From the NCBI GenBank assembly GCA_020635195.1, contig JACKAG010000017.1:1-44236 (forward strand): 44,236 nt of DNA. Direction: 5' to 3'. This document shows, piece by piece, positions 1-9,285 of the stretch. The DNA is from Deltaproteobacteria bacterium. Lineage in GTDB: Bacteria > Bdellovibrionota_B > Oligoflexia > Oligoflexales > Bog-1112. The notes below the pieces were generated by a model. It was not told the DNA's origin, ran no database searches, and saw nothing but the letters and a program-made list of their open reading frames with translations. The first letter of the stretch is position 1. Every line of letters begins with the position of its first letter. A program made the position numbers and the translations under genes.

Positions 1-3000
1 ATAAGACCTGTCAGCAGCAGCCCTGTCCCTAACCTGACCCAGATCTCTCATGTACAGATCTATGGCTCCTGGTGGAATCTACTCCTGGGTTATCCCAGGT
101 TAAAAAAAATCCATCTTCATGGCCTGGAAACCAGATGGCCCCCTCCTCCCGATTTCCCCGGTTTTTTAAAGGAGGAAACAGACCCGCGCCATCCGTCTGC
201 ACCGAAAAAGCAGGACGCGTTTCTCTGGCCACCACCAGAGCTTCCTTTCGAATCAATCGAGATTTCCAACGGGCGTTTTAGCGGCCACTTTCCTGCCGGA
301 GGTGAATCTTCTGAAACATATTACGCAGAATTCGCCGGTTATGACCTGACGGTTTCATTCCATCAGTGGAAACGGGCTGACCTTATCTTTCAGAGCCCAA
401 AAAGCCGGCTTTACCTGGATCAGAATCAGATTCTCAGTAACAGCATGATTGCGGGAAAAATCAGCCTGAAAGGCAAAGAGATCGAAGGGCAGGACCTGCT
501 GATACAATCCGGACAGATCAACCTGAGTGGCAGTATGCAGGGATCTCTGCAATCTGAAGGAAACAAAATCTCAGATCTTTCTCTGAGAACCTACTGGAAA
601 GGCTGGGCCGACCTTCAGATCATGGGTTCCTGGCTCGAAATCCCGAACACATCCGGTAAAATCAACGGATTTGCCGCAACAAGCATGACCCTTCCCTTTT
701 ATCATCAGCCAGAACGTTTCAACCTGAAAATCTCAGGACAGGCACAGTCGGAAGATGCAGCCATTGACGGCTACAGACTATTCGAAACAAAAACGGACTA
801 CGCAATCGACCCGGAAAAAATATCGTTTGATGCAACAAAAGTCATCATCAAAGGACAGAAAGTCGCAGAAGGTTCTGGCTCCATCGCCTTCGATAACAAT
901 ATTCCGTTCAGCTTCCGTGTCACTCCGGACGCCCTCTCTCTTCATGACCTGTTATCTGTTTTCGGACTTGATCTTGCAGCTCTGGACTTCCGCCTCAACG
1001 GAGAGAAACTTCTGATCGATGGACAGGGTTATCCTTTTAACATGACAGTAAAAGGTGACACTCTGCTCCGGGATTTCCGTCTCCCGACAATTGCATACCC
1101 GGCCATGCCATTTCAACACTCACCCGAATGCAGAATGAATCTTGAACTGGAAGCCGATGAGACGCAACTCAGTGTGAGTCATGCTGGTGGCTTCTGCTCA
1201 TCCACAGACCCAGGCAGACACAGCGGAAGCCTTTCAGCAGAAAGCCCTCACGAAAAAGAAAATATAGAGCTTGGAGGCTTTTTCGGTTTTTCTGTCGACC
1301 GGGGGCTGCACTTTACTGTGAACAGCAAGCAGATCCCGCCTCCTGTTGCAGAATATTTCTTACAAAGCCCTGTCAGCGGGAGCCTCAAGGCCAGAGCTCT
1401 TATTTCGGGGGCCTACGACAAGGTAAGTGGAAACATCGCTATCGACGCAAAAGACCTGAGTGTCCAGGGCATTGAGCTGGGCCGATTCAGAGGAAACTTT
1501 CTGATTGACGGCGACTCTCTGACTTGGTCTGAGCTGAGCGCACAGCCCGGGAAAGAAAGCATGATTGAATCTGAGTCTGGTGGAATCGACCTTTCCAGCC
1601 TTGATCTGAAACAAAGCAGCCTCAGGCTCCATAAAATTCCCGGAAACTGGACCCGGAATTTTGCCAGCACTTTTTTTCCCGACACGCCCTTTGAATCTGA
1701 TATTGACCTGGCAAAGCTCCGCTGGAAAGGCTCCGTTCTGTTTCCTGCCCGCAGCAGCGGATCATGGCAGATCTCAGGACGCAATCTCTCAGTTGACGGA
1801 GAAGCTCTTGCGGACCGTTTCCAAAGCTCCGGCAATATCTCCGGCAGGAAGCTGATCGCAGACCCTGTCACGATCGTTATTTCCGATCAGGAGCTCCAGG
1901 CAAGTCTCAGATTGACCCCTTCTGAAGAAGCCCTTCCGGAAGGACCTGTCCCTGAAGATGCACCCTTTTGGCAGCAAGCCGGATTTTCCCCGACAGACAA
2001 GGTCCGCCTGAGCTTTCATTCGAAAGCTGGGACCCCGTCATCTCAGACATTTATCCGCTTTCCATGGCTGCATACCTGGCTGGATCAGGCTGCAATCCGT
2101 AGCGGGCTGACTCTGGAAGGGATGCTGGAAGGGAGCCTGTCGAAACCCGAGGGTTACTATAGGGGAAGCCTGACCCCTCTCACTCTCAACGACTGTCCGC
2201 TGCCACCACTTCAGTTCAGCGGCTTTCTCAGTGGAGATCACCTGAGCCTGAATACAAGCCATGGCGGCAATACGATGGAAGGTCGTTTTTCAGCTCATCT
2301 GAAGCAGCCTGGTATTCCTTACCAATGGTATTTTACCTTTAAACATTTTGATCTGCGGGCATTCGGAAGCCATTATTTTTTCAATGATCCGCGAAATTTC
2401 GCCTATCTGAGTGGCTCCTGGGCTATGGAAGGAGAGCTGAATAACTGGTGGAGTTCAAAGGGACTCTTCCATGTAGAGAATATGGAAGTCCGTTATACAC
2501 ATGATCTCCATGGCCAGCCTAAAACCCTGGTCTTCAGAAATGAGTATCCGGCAGAATTGATTTCCGGCCCGGAACAATGGCACTTCCGGGAACAAAAACC
2601 CCTTATTCTGTCAGGAGATCTGGCAAGGGCAGAGCTGGGCATTAAGGACGGCCGCCCTCCTGAGCACCTTGGACTTTATCTGAACGCTACTGTGGATGCC
2701 GGAATCCTTCCTGTCCTGTTCCGAAATGTGGAAAGTGCAGGAGGAAAAGCAACCCTGAAAGGACAGCTAGCGGGACCTGTCGACGACCTGAAGCTGACAG
2801 CTCAGCTGAGCACACGGGACGCGGAACAGGGACAAGAGGGCCTTTCCCTGAGCGTTCCGGAATTGCGGCCTGAGTTCCGCAATATCGATGCCCTTATCGA
2901 ATATCAGGAAGGTTATCTGCATATCAGGCATCTGAAGAGCAGCAAAGGAACCGGAACCATCCGTGGAGGAGGAACCTTCAGGCTCAGTCAGGATGCCCCT

Positions 3001-4029
3001 GTCCGGACAGAATTCGCCCTGAATCTGGATCAGATCAAAGTCACGTATCCGGTACCTTATCTGAAAAGCTTTGACTCCATTCTCTCCGGGAACCTGCATG
3101 TTTCCGGCAGCGAGGCACCATGGCTCATCGCCGGGGATATTACGGTGGACAGAGCCCGATCAACACGCAGCTTTAATCTTCAGGAAGAAGTCATTCATGT
3201 AATCCGGGCCGATTCTTTTGAACAGAGTCAGAAAGAATTTGCCGAAAATCCACTGATCCGGCTGAACATCAATTTTGCTGCGGACAAATCGATCTCTATC
3301 TATAACAGCAGCATGCAACTCAACCTCTCTTCTCAGCTTCATTTACAGGGAGATGAACAAAAACAAGTGCTGCTCGGCCAGGTGGCCATTGAAAAAGGGA
3401 AATTTATTTACAAAAGAGAATTCAATATTCAAAGAGCCGAAATCAGCTTTGATGATATGAACAAAATTGATCCCAAACTGGATATCGTAGCAACAAGCAA
3501 CATCAATCCATACAAAGTGATGGTTTCTGTCAGTGGACCAGCATCAGAGCCGCTTGTAGAATTACAAGTCGATCCCCCAACCCGGGATGATGGAACCGTC
3601 ATCAGCCGCCTTGAAGCCATCCTTCTGCTGACCAGTGGGACACTCCCTCCGCAGGATCAACACTCTGCCGGAGTAACCGGGCTGGGGATCTCTGAAGTCC
3701 TGAATGTCTATGCAACACAAATCCCACTTGAGCGTCTTTCTGAGACATTAGGTGGCCAGTATATCCGCATGTATCCGGACATCACAACAGATGATAACGG
3801 ATCTCCTTTGCCACGCCTGACGGTTCCGGTAAACCTGTATAAAGGAGTTGAAGCTGTATACCGGAAGACAGCCAGTACATCAGAAGTGTCTGTTGAGGTG
3901 CCGGTTCACAGTAATATTTCCCTGTCCGGCTCTTTTAATGAAGTCAGACAACAGGAAGAAGAGTCAAACCAGAGAGTCAGAGAGCAGGGTGGTAGCGTTG
4001 ATCTTCAGTTCCGGTTCCCCGTCCGATAA
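1..4029 (+). CDS. tamB: TamB-type translocation and assembly module protein, 5' end missing
   Basis: The frame is open from base 1 to the TAA at 4029 (about 1342 residues), so the gene starts outside the window and its N-terminal membrane anchor is not seen. The protein is a long run of short beta-strand repeats, as expected for the groove-like AsmA/TamB family, and its last 300 residues match the DUF490/TamB C-terminal domain (for example VAIEKGKFIYKREFNI, LEAILLLTSGTLPP and the terminal VDLQFRFPVR). Known family role: TamB spans the periplasm and works with an Omp85 partner (TamA or BamA), or moves lipids to the outer membrane. The next gene is an Omp85 protein in the same direction and overlaps it, which supports the call. 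Which activity it has here is not visible. Confidence 0.9.
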   Translation: MRPVSSSPVPNLTQISHVQIYGSWWNLLLGYPRLKKIHLHGLETRWPPPPDFPGFLKEETDPRHPSAPKKQDAFLWPPPELPFESIEISNGRFSGHFPAGGESSETYYAEFAGYDLTVSFHQWKRADLIFQSPKSRLYLDQNQILSNSMIAGKISLKGKEIEGQDLLIQSGQINLSGSMQGSLQSEGNKISDLSLRTYWKGWADLQIMGSWLEIPNTSGKINGFAATSMTLPFYHQPERFNLKISGQAQSEDAAIDGYRLFETKTDYAIDPEKISFDATKVIIKGQKVAEGSGSIAFDNNIPFSFRVTPDALSLHDLLSVFGLDLAALDFRLNGEKLLIDGQGYPFNMTVKGDTLLRDFRLPTIAYPAMPFQHSPECRMNLELEADETQLSVSHAGGFCSSTDPGRHSGSLSAESPHEKENIELGGFFGFSVDRGLHFTVNSKQIPPPVAEYFLQSPVSGSLKARALISGAYDKVSGNIAIDAKDLSVQGIELGRFRGNFLIDGDSLTWSELSAQPGKESMIESESGGIDLSSLDLKQSSLRLHKIPGNWTRNFASTFFPDTPFESDIDLAKLRWKGSVLFPARSSGSWQISGRNLSVDGEALADRFQSSGNISGRKLIADPVTIVISDQELQASLRLTPSEEALPEGPVPEDAPFWQQAGFSPTDKVRLSFHSKAGTPSSQTFIRFPWLHTWLDQAAIRSGLTLEGMLEGSLSKPEGYYRGSLTPLTLNDCPLPPLQFSGFLSGDHLSLNTSHGGNTMEGRFSAHLKQPGIPYQWYFTFKHFDLRAFGSHYFFNDPRNFAYLSGSWAMEGELNNWWSSKGLFHVENMEVRYTHDLHGQPKTLVFRNEYPAELISGPEQWHFREQKPLILSGDLARAELGIKDGRPPEHLGLYLNATVDAGILPVLFRNVESAGGKATLKGQLAGPVDDLKLTAQLSTRDAEQGQEGLSLSVPELRPEFRNIDALIEYQEGYLHIRHLKSSKGTGTIRGGGTFRLSQDAPVRTEFALNLDQIKVTYPVPYLKSFDSILSGNLHVSGSEAPWLIAGDITVDRARSTRSFNLQEEVIHVIRADSFEQSQKEFAENPLIRLNINFAADKSISIYNSSMQLNLSSQLHLQGDEQKQVLLGQVAIEKGKFIYKREFNIQRAEISFDDMNKIDPKLDIVATSNINPYKVMVSVSGPASEPLVELQVDPPTRDDGTVISRLEAILLLTSGTLPPQDQHSAGVTGLGISEVLNVYATQIPLERLSETLGGQYIRMYPDITTDDNGSPLPRLTVPVNLYKGVEAVYRKTASTSEVSVEVPVHSNISLSGSFNEVRQQEEESNQRVREQGGSVDLQFRFPVR

Positions 4030-6955
4030 ATTTTTTGCGTTTTTGCTGTCCGCTCTGTTGCTGATGGCGGCCTTCCCTCCACAGTCTTTCTCTCGGGAAG
4101 GCATTCCATGGAAACTAGAAGAACCCAGACAAAACCTTTCTGAAGTGAACGATCTTCTTGCTCGCTTTCCCCTGATCCGAAATGGAGAGGAGCTCTCCGG
4201 ACTTCTCTGCAACCTTGGCAGACTCTATCCCTTTGCCCATCTTGAGGCCCGTTTACATAACGGAGAATGGCTGATCAGCGGAGAAGCCGCACAGCTGGTG
4301 ACAGAAATCAGAATCCATCTGGTGAATCGTCAGCTGAAAAAAGCGATGGAGGTCATCCGACAGAAATATCTCCGGCGGGTCGACTCTTCTGCCATCCGCA
4401 CGAAAGTGACCGACAGCATCACAAATCTTCTGATCAGACATGGCTACTTACTCTCGAAAGTTCATTTTCAGTCCTCCCAGAAAGCAAACGGAACTGTCTA
4501 TGAAATCAGAATCGATGAAGAAGAACCCTGCCGGATCAACCAGGTTCACTTTCCTTTTGATCTTCCGGACGATATCCGTTTTGCAGTCGGTCGCGGAGAT
4601 ATCTGCGAAATGGAAAAACTAACGGACGCAGTTGACAGCCTGGAAGATCAGTTGCTGGCAATGGGTTACCAGAATCTGCGAATCAACCTGGATAGCATAT
4701 CGTACAGTGAAGACGGTAGAAACGCTGAAGTTTTCATCCAGGGAGAACTTGGAAAAAGAATCATATACGACGTCATCGATCATTCAAAACTCTTCTTAAC
4801 TGACGATATCTTTCCCCAACAACAGCCTGATAAAAGTGAAATTCAGCTTAACAGCCCTGACTCTGTTCTTGCAGAGCTGAATAAATTTTACCATGCAAGG
4901 GGCTATGAAGATGTCCGGATCAGCGGACCTGAAATCCAGACAACAGGCAAAGATCAGGAGCACTATACCTACCATGTCATCCCCGGCATTCAGTATTATG
5001 TGACGCAGATCAGATTTGAAGGGAACCGTTATTTTAATTCTGCCTCACTACGGGAAAGCATGCACCTGACAGGTTTCTGGGAGTCATCAGTCCTCCTGAA
5101 CCGGGATGAGCTCAATCAGAGTCTTGCCGCACTGGAAGCCAGCTACCATAAAGAAGGCTTCTGGGATGTCAAAATTCATGAGCCAAAAATCACACGCGAC
5201 CCCATTGCCGGAACCGCTCAAATGCTGATCCTGATCCGGGAAGGTGAGCAGCGCATCTTTGACGGACTGGAGTTTTTGGGAAATACTTTCTTCACAGATG
5301 AAGAGCTCTCAGCATACAGCCAGGCCACCTTTGGTGATCCTATGGATAAAGCCCGACTGCTGGAGCTACAGGAAAAAATCCGCAATGCTTATCTGAAAGC
5401 CGGTTTCCATTATGCCGAGATAAAAACGACAGTCAGCCACCGCTCTGTCCAGCGTCAGCGGCCCAGCACAGCAAAATTTCGTATTACAGAAGGTCCCAGG
5501 GTCAGAATCGGAGGCATTACCATTACCGGCCTGCTCCGTACAGATCCTGCGGTGGTACGCCGGGAGCTGCGCTTTGCTTCAGGAGACTGGTATAATCCCG
5601 AACTGATTTCTCTTTCCAAATCAGCTTTGATGAAACTTGGTTTCTTTCGTTCTGTCCAGATTATACCTGAAGAAAGGGTTGCTTTCCTGGATCAGTCTCC
5701 GATCCTTAATATGCTGGTTGAAGTTCATGAAGGGAATGCCGGAAGCGTCTCCTTTGGCCCCGGTTACAATTACCGACGTGGCCTGCATTACAGCGGAGAG
5801 TTCAGCTATCAGAACCTTTGGGGAACAGGTCGACAGGCAAGTGTCAAGGTATCCTTCAGTGAGGAAAAAAACCAGAATCCCATCAGTAACCCTGGAGAAA
5901 GCAAAGGGAAGGTGTTTCTCGGAAGAAAACTGGCTGCCGGCTATGTTGAACCCTGGCTATTCGGCCTTCCGGTCAACGGACAGCTGGCCATCAGCCACAA
6001 GGGGACTGCCGACGAAATCTGGCACCTCAGCAACATGTTTGACCTGTCCATGATATGGAAACCCCAGAACATTCTTCCGGATACGGAATGGACCCCTTTC
6101 TATAACCTGCGTTTCAATAAAGAGGAGGGTTCCAGTCGTCAGGATCTCAGTCTGGCATCGACTGGCAGCTCCCGCATTGCCAGTATTGGCCTGCGCTATC
6201 GTCAGGATCGCAGAGATGATGTCTCCTGGCCAGGAAAAGGAGAGCTCATTCATGCAGAAGTGAGTTTTGCCAGGCCGGACTTTGGCGGAGACTATCATTT
6301 TTTCAGATGGGAGTTTTCATTTAAGCATTTTTTCAGTCTCAGAGATGGCCTGGTCTGGACCAACGGAATTTCCCTTGGCGCCTTTGAGGGCGTCGAAAAG
6401 AAAAACGACGACCGGGGGATTCTGCCGTACTCTGAACGCTATCAGGCAGGTGGTGTTTCAACTGTCAGAGGATTTCAGCAAAAGCTGGGTCCATGGGTTT
6501 CGACAGCAAACCAGGGTGCTCCTCCCCAGACAACAGGTGGTAGCCGCAGATCACTGCTTCGTACAGAGCTACGACAAAGGCTGAGCAGCAACTTTGCCCT
6601 GTCGCTCTTTTTTGACAGTGGAAATACATTCTTCACCCAACAGGAAGAAAAACGGATCAGAGAACTCTTTCAGGAAGGAGATCAGGGGCTTGAACTCCAG
6701 GACAACCTCCCTGGTCAGCCTGGGCGCTTACTGAAGAAGCCATGGGAGCTTGAGCGTCTTCACTATATTTCAGCCGGAGCTTCCGCCAGTATCATCACAC
6801 CGGTTGGCCCGATTAATGCTTACCTGGCATGGCCCATCAGCGAACCCAGGAACGCTGCCTGTTCCGAAGATAAAGAGTGCTTTATCCGCCGAAAAGAACG
6901 TGACCCCTGGCTGCGAAAATTCCAGTTTTACATCAATATCGGAACAGATTTCTGA
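3989..6955 (+). CDS. Omp85-family outer membrane assembly protein (BamA/TamA-like)
   Basis: About 988 residues from the proposed start. The N-terminus has a signal-like hydrophobic stretch (FFAFLLSALLLMAAF) soon after a GTG at 3989, which follows a purine-rich AGAGCAGG. An ATG at 3938 in the same frame is the alternative, and the longer upstream frame would lie inside tamB. The first 550 residues read as several POTRA repeats (patterns such as IRFEGNRYFN and LEFLGNTFFTDEEL). The rest is a 16-strand-type barrel with the Omp85 signature VRGF near residues 826-829 and a terminal aromatic residue (GTDF). The family inserts beta-barrel proteins into the outer membrane. The overlap with tamB by about 40 bases implies one transcript. 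With about 550 residues before the barrel it is larger than classical TamA; I cannot tell whether it is the main BamA or a TamB-dedicated paralogue. Confidence 0.88.
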   Translation: MVALIFSSGSPSDKFFAFLLSALLLMAAFPPQSFSREGIPWKLEEPRQNLSEVNDLLARFPLIRNGEELSGLLCNLGRLYPFAHLEARLHNGEWLISGEAAQLVTEIRIHLVNRQLKKAMEVIRQKYLRRVDSSAIRTKVTDSITNLLIRHGYLLSKVHFQSSQKANGTVYEIRIDEEEPCRINQVHFPFDLPDDIRFAVGRGDICEMEKLTDAVDSLEDQLLAMGYQNLRINLDSISYSEDGRNAEVFIQGELGKRIIYDVIDHSKLFLTDDIFPQQQPDKSEIQLNSPDSVLAELNKFYHARGYEDVRISGPEIQTTGKDQEHYTYHVIPGIQYYVTQIRFEGNRYFNSASLRESMHLTGFWESSVLLNRDELNQSLAALEASYHKEGFWDVKIHEPKITRDPIAGTAQMLILIREGEQRIFDGLEFLGNTFFTDEELSAYSQATFGDPMDKARLLELQEKIRNAYLKAGFHYAEIKTTVSHRSVQRQRPSTAKFRITEGPRVRIGGITITGLLRTDPAVVRRELRFASGDWYNPELISLSKSALMKLGFFRSVQIIPEERVAFLDQSPILNMLVEVHEGNAGSVSFGPGYNYRRGLHYSGEFSYQNLWGTGRQASVKVSFSEEKNQNPISNPGESKGKVFLGRKLAAGYVEPWLFGLPVNGQLAISHKGTADEIWHLSNMFDLSMIWKPQNILPDTEWTPFYNLRFNKEEGSSRQDLSLASTGSSRIASIGLRYRQDRRDDVSWPGKGELIHAEVSFARPDFGGDYHFFRWEFSFKHFFSLRDGLVWTNGISLGAFEGVEKKNDDRGILPYSERYQAGGVSTVRGFQQKLGPWVSTANQGAPPQTTGGSRRSLLRTELRQRLSSNFALSLFFDSGNTFFTQQEEKRIRELFQEGDQGLELQDNLPGQPGRLLKKPWELERLHYISAGASASIITPVGPINAYLAWPISEPRNAACSEDKECFIRRKERDPWLRKFQFYINIGTDF

Positions 6956-7029
6956 CAAGAATGACATCAGAGAAAGCGGGTCTGTCCGGTCAGATGTCAC
7001 GGCGGATTTCAGATCGCTGAAAAGAGTCG

Positions 7030-7125
7030 TTATGCATTCCAGTTCAGTCCAGCTTCTGTGACACGCTCCGGAGCTTCTTTCCCTTTCTTTTTTTTTACTT
7101 CCTGATTCACTTCCGGTCCTGCTCC
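7030..7125 (-). pseudogene. Severed C-terminal tail (31 codons) of the ankyrin gene at 7433-8572
   Basis: On the minus strand, codons from 7125 down to a TAA at 7030 read GAGPEVNQEV..., then a lysine-rich tail ending GLNWNA. They have no start of their own. Placed directly after the LSLLA at the end of the ankyrin protein, they complete an ankyrin-style loop (LLAGAGPEVNQ) in the same reading frame. The 308-bp IS256 derivative lies exactly between the two parts, and an 8-bp direct repeat CTGCCAGC flanks it (7125-7132 and 7441-7448). The tail is therefore no longer translated with the protein. A run of nine A residues within the lysine codons is a possible slippage site. Confidence 0.7.
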
Positions 7126-7132
7126 TGCCAGC

Positions 7133-7440
7133 AGAGTAATTGTCAAATTTAGCAGATCAGAGATTTAAGCCGCAAGTTTTCTTACCCCATTGTGCTCTTT
7201 CTCATCTGCTACAGATCTGAATCTCTCAATAGAATCCGAGACTTCAGCCTCTGTTGCCTGAGCCAGCATCTTTCGGGCACCTTCTCTTAATACCTCTGTC
7301 AACGCATCCCTGATAGTTTTTTGTGGAAGTTGAACTGAATTGCAAGTAGCTTCTTTCATAGTGCATTCCTTGAATTTCGAAAAGCACTTCTTGAGGGTGC
7401 GCTACTTAATTCTCCTCATCCACTCAATTCGATCATATCT
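7133..7440 (-). mobile_element. IS256-family deletion derivative (308 bp)
   Basis: The left edge AGAGTAATTGTCAAATTTAG is identical to the edge of the larger IS256 remnant at 8731, which fixes the boundary. The right edge, read inward, begins AGATATGATCGAATTGAG, a loose match as is usual for IS256 terminal repeats. The flanks carry the 8-bp direct repeat CTGCCAGC, the usual target duplication size for IS256. The interior holds only the first and last parts of the transposase. The element cannot transpose by itself but keeps both ends, so it could move if a full transposase is present elsewhere in the genome. Confidence 0.72.
7165..7359 (-). pseudogene. IS256 transposase remnant: N-terminus fused to C-terminal tail
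   Basis: This 64-codon frame begins with the conserved IS256-type N-terminus (LPQKTIRDALTEVLREGARKMLAQATEAEV) and ends NGVRKLAA. The same GVRKLAA ends the longer transposase remnant at 8763-9213, so the middle (several hundred codons, including the DDE catalytic residues) has been deleted in frame. The product would be inactive as a transposase. It keeps an N-terminal region that could in principle bind element ends; that is inference only. Confidence 0.75.
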
Positions 7441-8572
7441 CTGCCAGCAGACTTAGAACCTCTTCCAGGGAGCCTTCAATTGCCAGATCGAGAGCAGTCT
7501 TTCCCTCCCGATCTTGATTAGTTATGTCTGCTCCTGTTCCAGTCAGCGGTTCTACAATATTTTCGAATCGTAGTCTTCTGTTTGCTCCACCAGCTCCAGA
7601 TCCGCTCAGAAGCTGTACTGCAGTTGCAGCTTCTTCCTCTCTCTGACTCATCTCCAACCCTGTTCCTGTCTCCTGGGAATTTTCAGCATCTCTCAGCAAT
7701 TCTACAACCCATGTCACCCCTCCGTCCCTCGCCAGATCAAGAGCTGTTTTTTCCATATGATTTTGCTTGGTTATATCTGACCCTGCGTCAATCAGTTGCT
7801 CGACAATAGTTTCGTATCCTTTTTTTGCCGCACAGTGGAGGGGGGTTTCGCCTGAATCATTTACATTATCCACTTCTGCCCCGGAGCTGATCAGAAGTTC
7901 GACCACTTCTTCCCAGCCCTTTTGTGCTGCCAGATGGAGAGGGGTTTGATGATAGTAGTCTTCCAGGTTCACATCCGCCCCGGAGCTGATCAGAAGTTCG
8001 ACCACTTCTTTCCAGCCCTTTTGTGCTGCCAGGTGGAGGGGCGTTCGCTGGTCGCCATCATCTTGCAGGTTCACATCCGCCCCGGATTTGATCAGAAGCT
8101 TGACCACTTCTTTCCAGCCCTTTTGTACTGCCTGGTAGAGGGGAGTTTGGCCGCGATGATCTTTCAGGTTCATTTTCGCCCCGAATTTGATCAGAAGCTC
8201 TGCTATGTCGACCTTAACAGCCTGCTCCGCAGCATTATTCATAGCATAATGGAGGGGAATACTCCTGACAGCATAATGGAGGGGAGTACTCCTGCTTTTA
8301 TCTGTCCCATTAACATCCGATCCAGCCATGAGAAGAAGATCCACATTAGACTTACAACCACTCTGCACAGCATGATGGAGGGGGCTTTTACCTCTTTGAT
8401 CTCGGAGATGGACATCCGCTTGCATAGAGAGAAGCAGCTCCACTATCTCTGGCTTACTATACTTTGCAGCTGCAGCAATCGGTGTTTGGCCGGTTAACAG
8501 AACAACCTCAGAAGCCAGACTATTGCTGTTAATCATCAGAAACAGCTGAGTAATTAATAATAAGCGTCTCAT
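7433..8572 (-). CDS. Exported ankyrin-repeat protein, C-terminus truncated by an insertion element
   Basis: The start is taken at the ATG at 8572 because a signal peptide follows at once (MRRLLLITQLFLMINSNSLAS) and AAAGGA lies upstream; the frame extends further upstream without such features. The 379-residue product holds about nine ankyrin repeats (TPLHLAAQKGW..VVELLISSGADVN type). Repeats 4-6 are nearly identical, and an insertion in repeat 3 (STPLHYAVRSIPLHYAMNN) came from a short DNA duplication. The last repeat stops after LSLLAEI, where the final EI and stop codon come from the IS256 derivative. Ankyrin repeats bind proteins; with a signal peptide it should act in the periplasm or outside the cell, possibly on a host. 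The target is unknown. Confidence 0.82.
   Translation of the reverse strand: MRRLLLITQLFLMINSNSLASEVVLLTGQTPIAAAAKYSKPEIVELLLSMQADVHLRDQRGKSPLHHAVQSGCKSNVDLLLMAGSDVNGTDKSRSTPLHYAVRSIPLHYAMNNAAEQAVKVDIAELLIKFGAKMNLKDHRGQTPLYQAVQKGWKEVVKLLIKSGADVNLQDDGDQRTPLHLAAQKGWKEVVELLISSGADVNLEDYYHQTPLHLAAQKGWEEVVELLISSGAEVDNVNDSGETPLHCAAKKGYETIVEQLIDAGSDITKQNHMEKTALDLARDGGVTWVVELLRDAENSQETGTGLEMSQREEEAATAVQLLSGSGAGGANRRLRFENIVEPLTGTGADITNQDREGKTALDLAIEGSLEEVLSLLAEI
7878..8180 (-). repeat. Near-identical 99-102 bp tandem repeats inside the ankyrin gene
   Basis: Three consecutive units share long identical stretches at DNA level, for example GATCAGAAG, GACCACTTCTT and CCAGCCCTTTTGT, at a spacing of 99 then 102 bases. 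Each unit encodes one 33-residue ankyrin repeat; the third has one extra codon. Such high DNA identity implies recent duplication or gene conversion, so repeat number may vary between strains. Confidence 0.8.
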
Positions 8573-8730
8573 GGGCGGTCCTTTAATACTTAAATAAACT
8601 CGAATACTTGTACTATTAGAAAAGAGCTCCATTACATACATATAATTTTTTATCTATACAAATCTCGTGAAGTACTTTCTATCAGAAGCTCTGTCTCATA
8701 GCAAGGCCCTCTATAACAAAAAGCAGCAGA

Positions 8731-9213
8731 AGAGTAATTGTCAAATTTAGTGAATCAGAGATTTAAGCAGCAAGTTTTCTTACCCCATCCTCAAACTTAA
8801 CATTAAGATCAATAACATCCGCCAGTAGTTTGTAACCCCGGAGTTTCCTCCAGCGCTTTTCTGCACTTTTAATCAACTTAAAAACCATGTGCACAGTGGC
8901 ATTGACAGAGCCACAGCCTTTCGTTCTCTTCGTCCGGAGTCGTACTGTCGCAAATGTGGATTCAATAGGATTAGTGGTCCGGATATGCTGCCAATGAACA
9001 CCAGGAAAATCATAGAAGCTGAGGAGCCTGTGTTTACCCCTCAGCAGACTTTTGACAGCCTTCGGGTATTTATCTTCAAAAACTGACTGAAATTTTGTAA
9101 GCGCTTTTTCCGCATCTTTTTTGTTCTCTGCCATATATATTTCATGAATCATTTTCTTAGCTTCAGGCTGTTTTGTCTTTGGCATCTTGTCCAGAATATT
9201 TGCGGTCTGGTGA
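8731..9213 (-). mobile_element. IS256-family element, 3' part only, interrupted by a group II intron
   Basis: The element starts with the same 20-bp edge as the short derivative (AGAGTAATTGTCAAATTTAG) and contains the transposase C-terminus. At 9213/9214 the coding sequence stops at the 3' end of a group II intron. The 5' part of the IS is not present in this window on the other side of the intron, because the intron is itself cut off by the IS1182-family element. The remnant is therefore immobile as it stands. Confidence 0.8.
8763..9213 (-). pseudogene. IS256 (Mutator-type) transposase, C-terminal fragment
   Basis: About 150 codons starting at (V)HQTANILDKMPK and running to GVRKLAA. The stretch IRTTNPIESTFATVRLRTKRTKG is characteristic of the IS256/Mutator DDE transposases and carries the final catalytic glutamate (PIESTF). 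The residues before HQTANIL in a frame extension derive from intron sequence, not transposase. Removing the intron should give VHQTANIL, matching the family pattern VHKTANVL, which supports the proposed splice boundary. Confidence 0.85.
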
Positions 9214-9282
9214 GTAGACCGGGGGAATCTCACCCCCGGCCCCTCTTAGAACGGTGCGTGAGCCTCTCAACTCACACCGCTC
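9214..9282 (-). ncRNA. Group II intron domains V and VI
   Basis: Domain V (9249-9282) forms a hairpin with arms GAGCGGTG and CACCGTTC around an inner TGAG/CTCA helix, the catalytic-domain layout of bacterial group II introns. Domain VI (about 9218-9240) pairs CCGGGGG with CCCCCGG and leaves an unpaired A in the TGAGATT apex region as a candidate branch site. The intron ends ...TCTAC, fitting the AY 3' terminus rule. Confidence 0.75.
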
Positions 9283-9285
9283 CCA

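Noticed and set aside
6961..6998. TGACATC/GATGTCA hairpin after the Omp85 gene as a terminator
   Set aside because: Large loop and no T-run after it.
7878..8180. Regular repeats suggestive of a CRISPR array
   Set aside because: The units are in-frame ankyrin codons without spacers.
8700..8744. Outward TTGACA at the IS256 end as part of a hybrid promoter for the ankyrin gene
   Set aside because: The box faces the gene, but no -10-like hexamer lies 16-18 bases downstream; the nearest TTATAG is too far.
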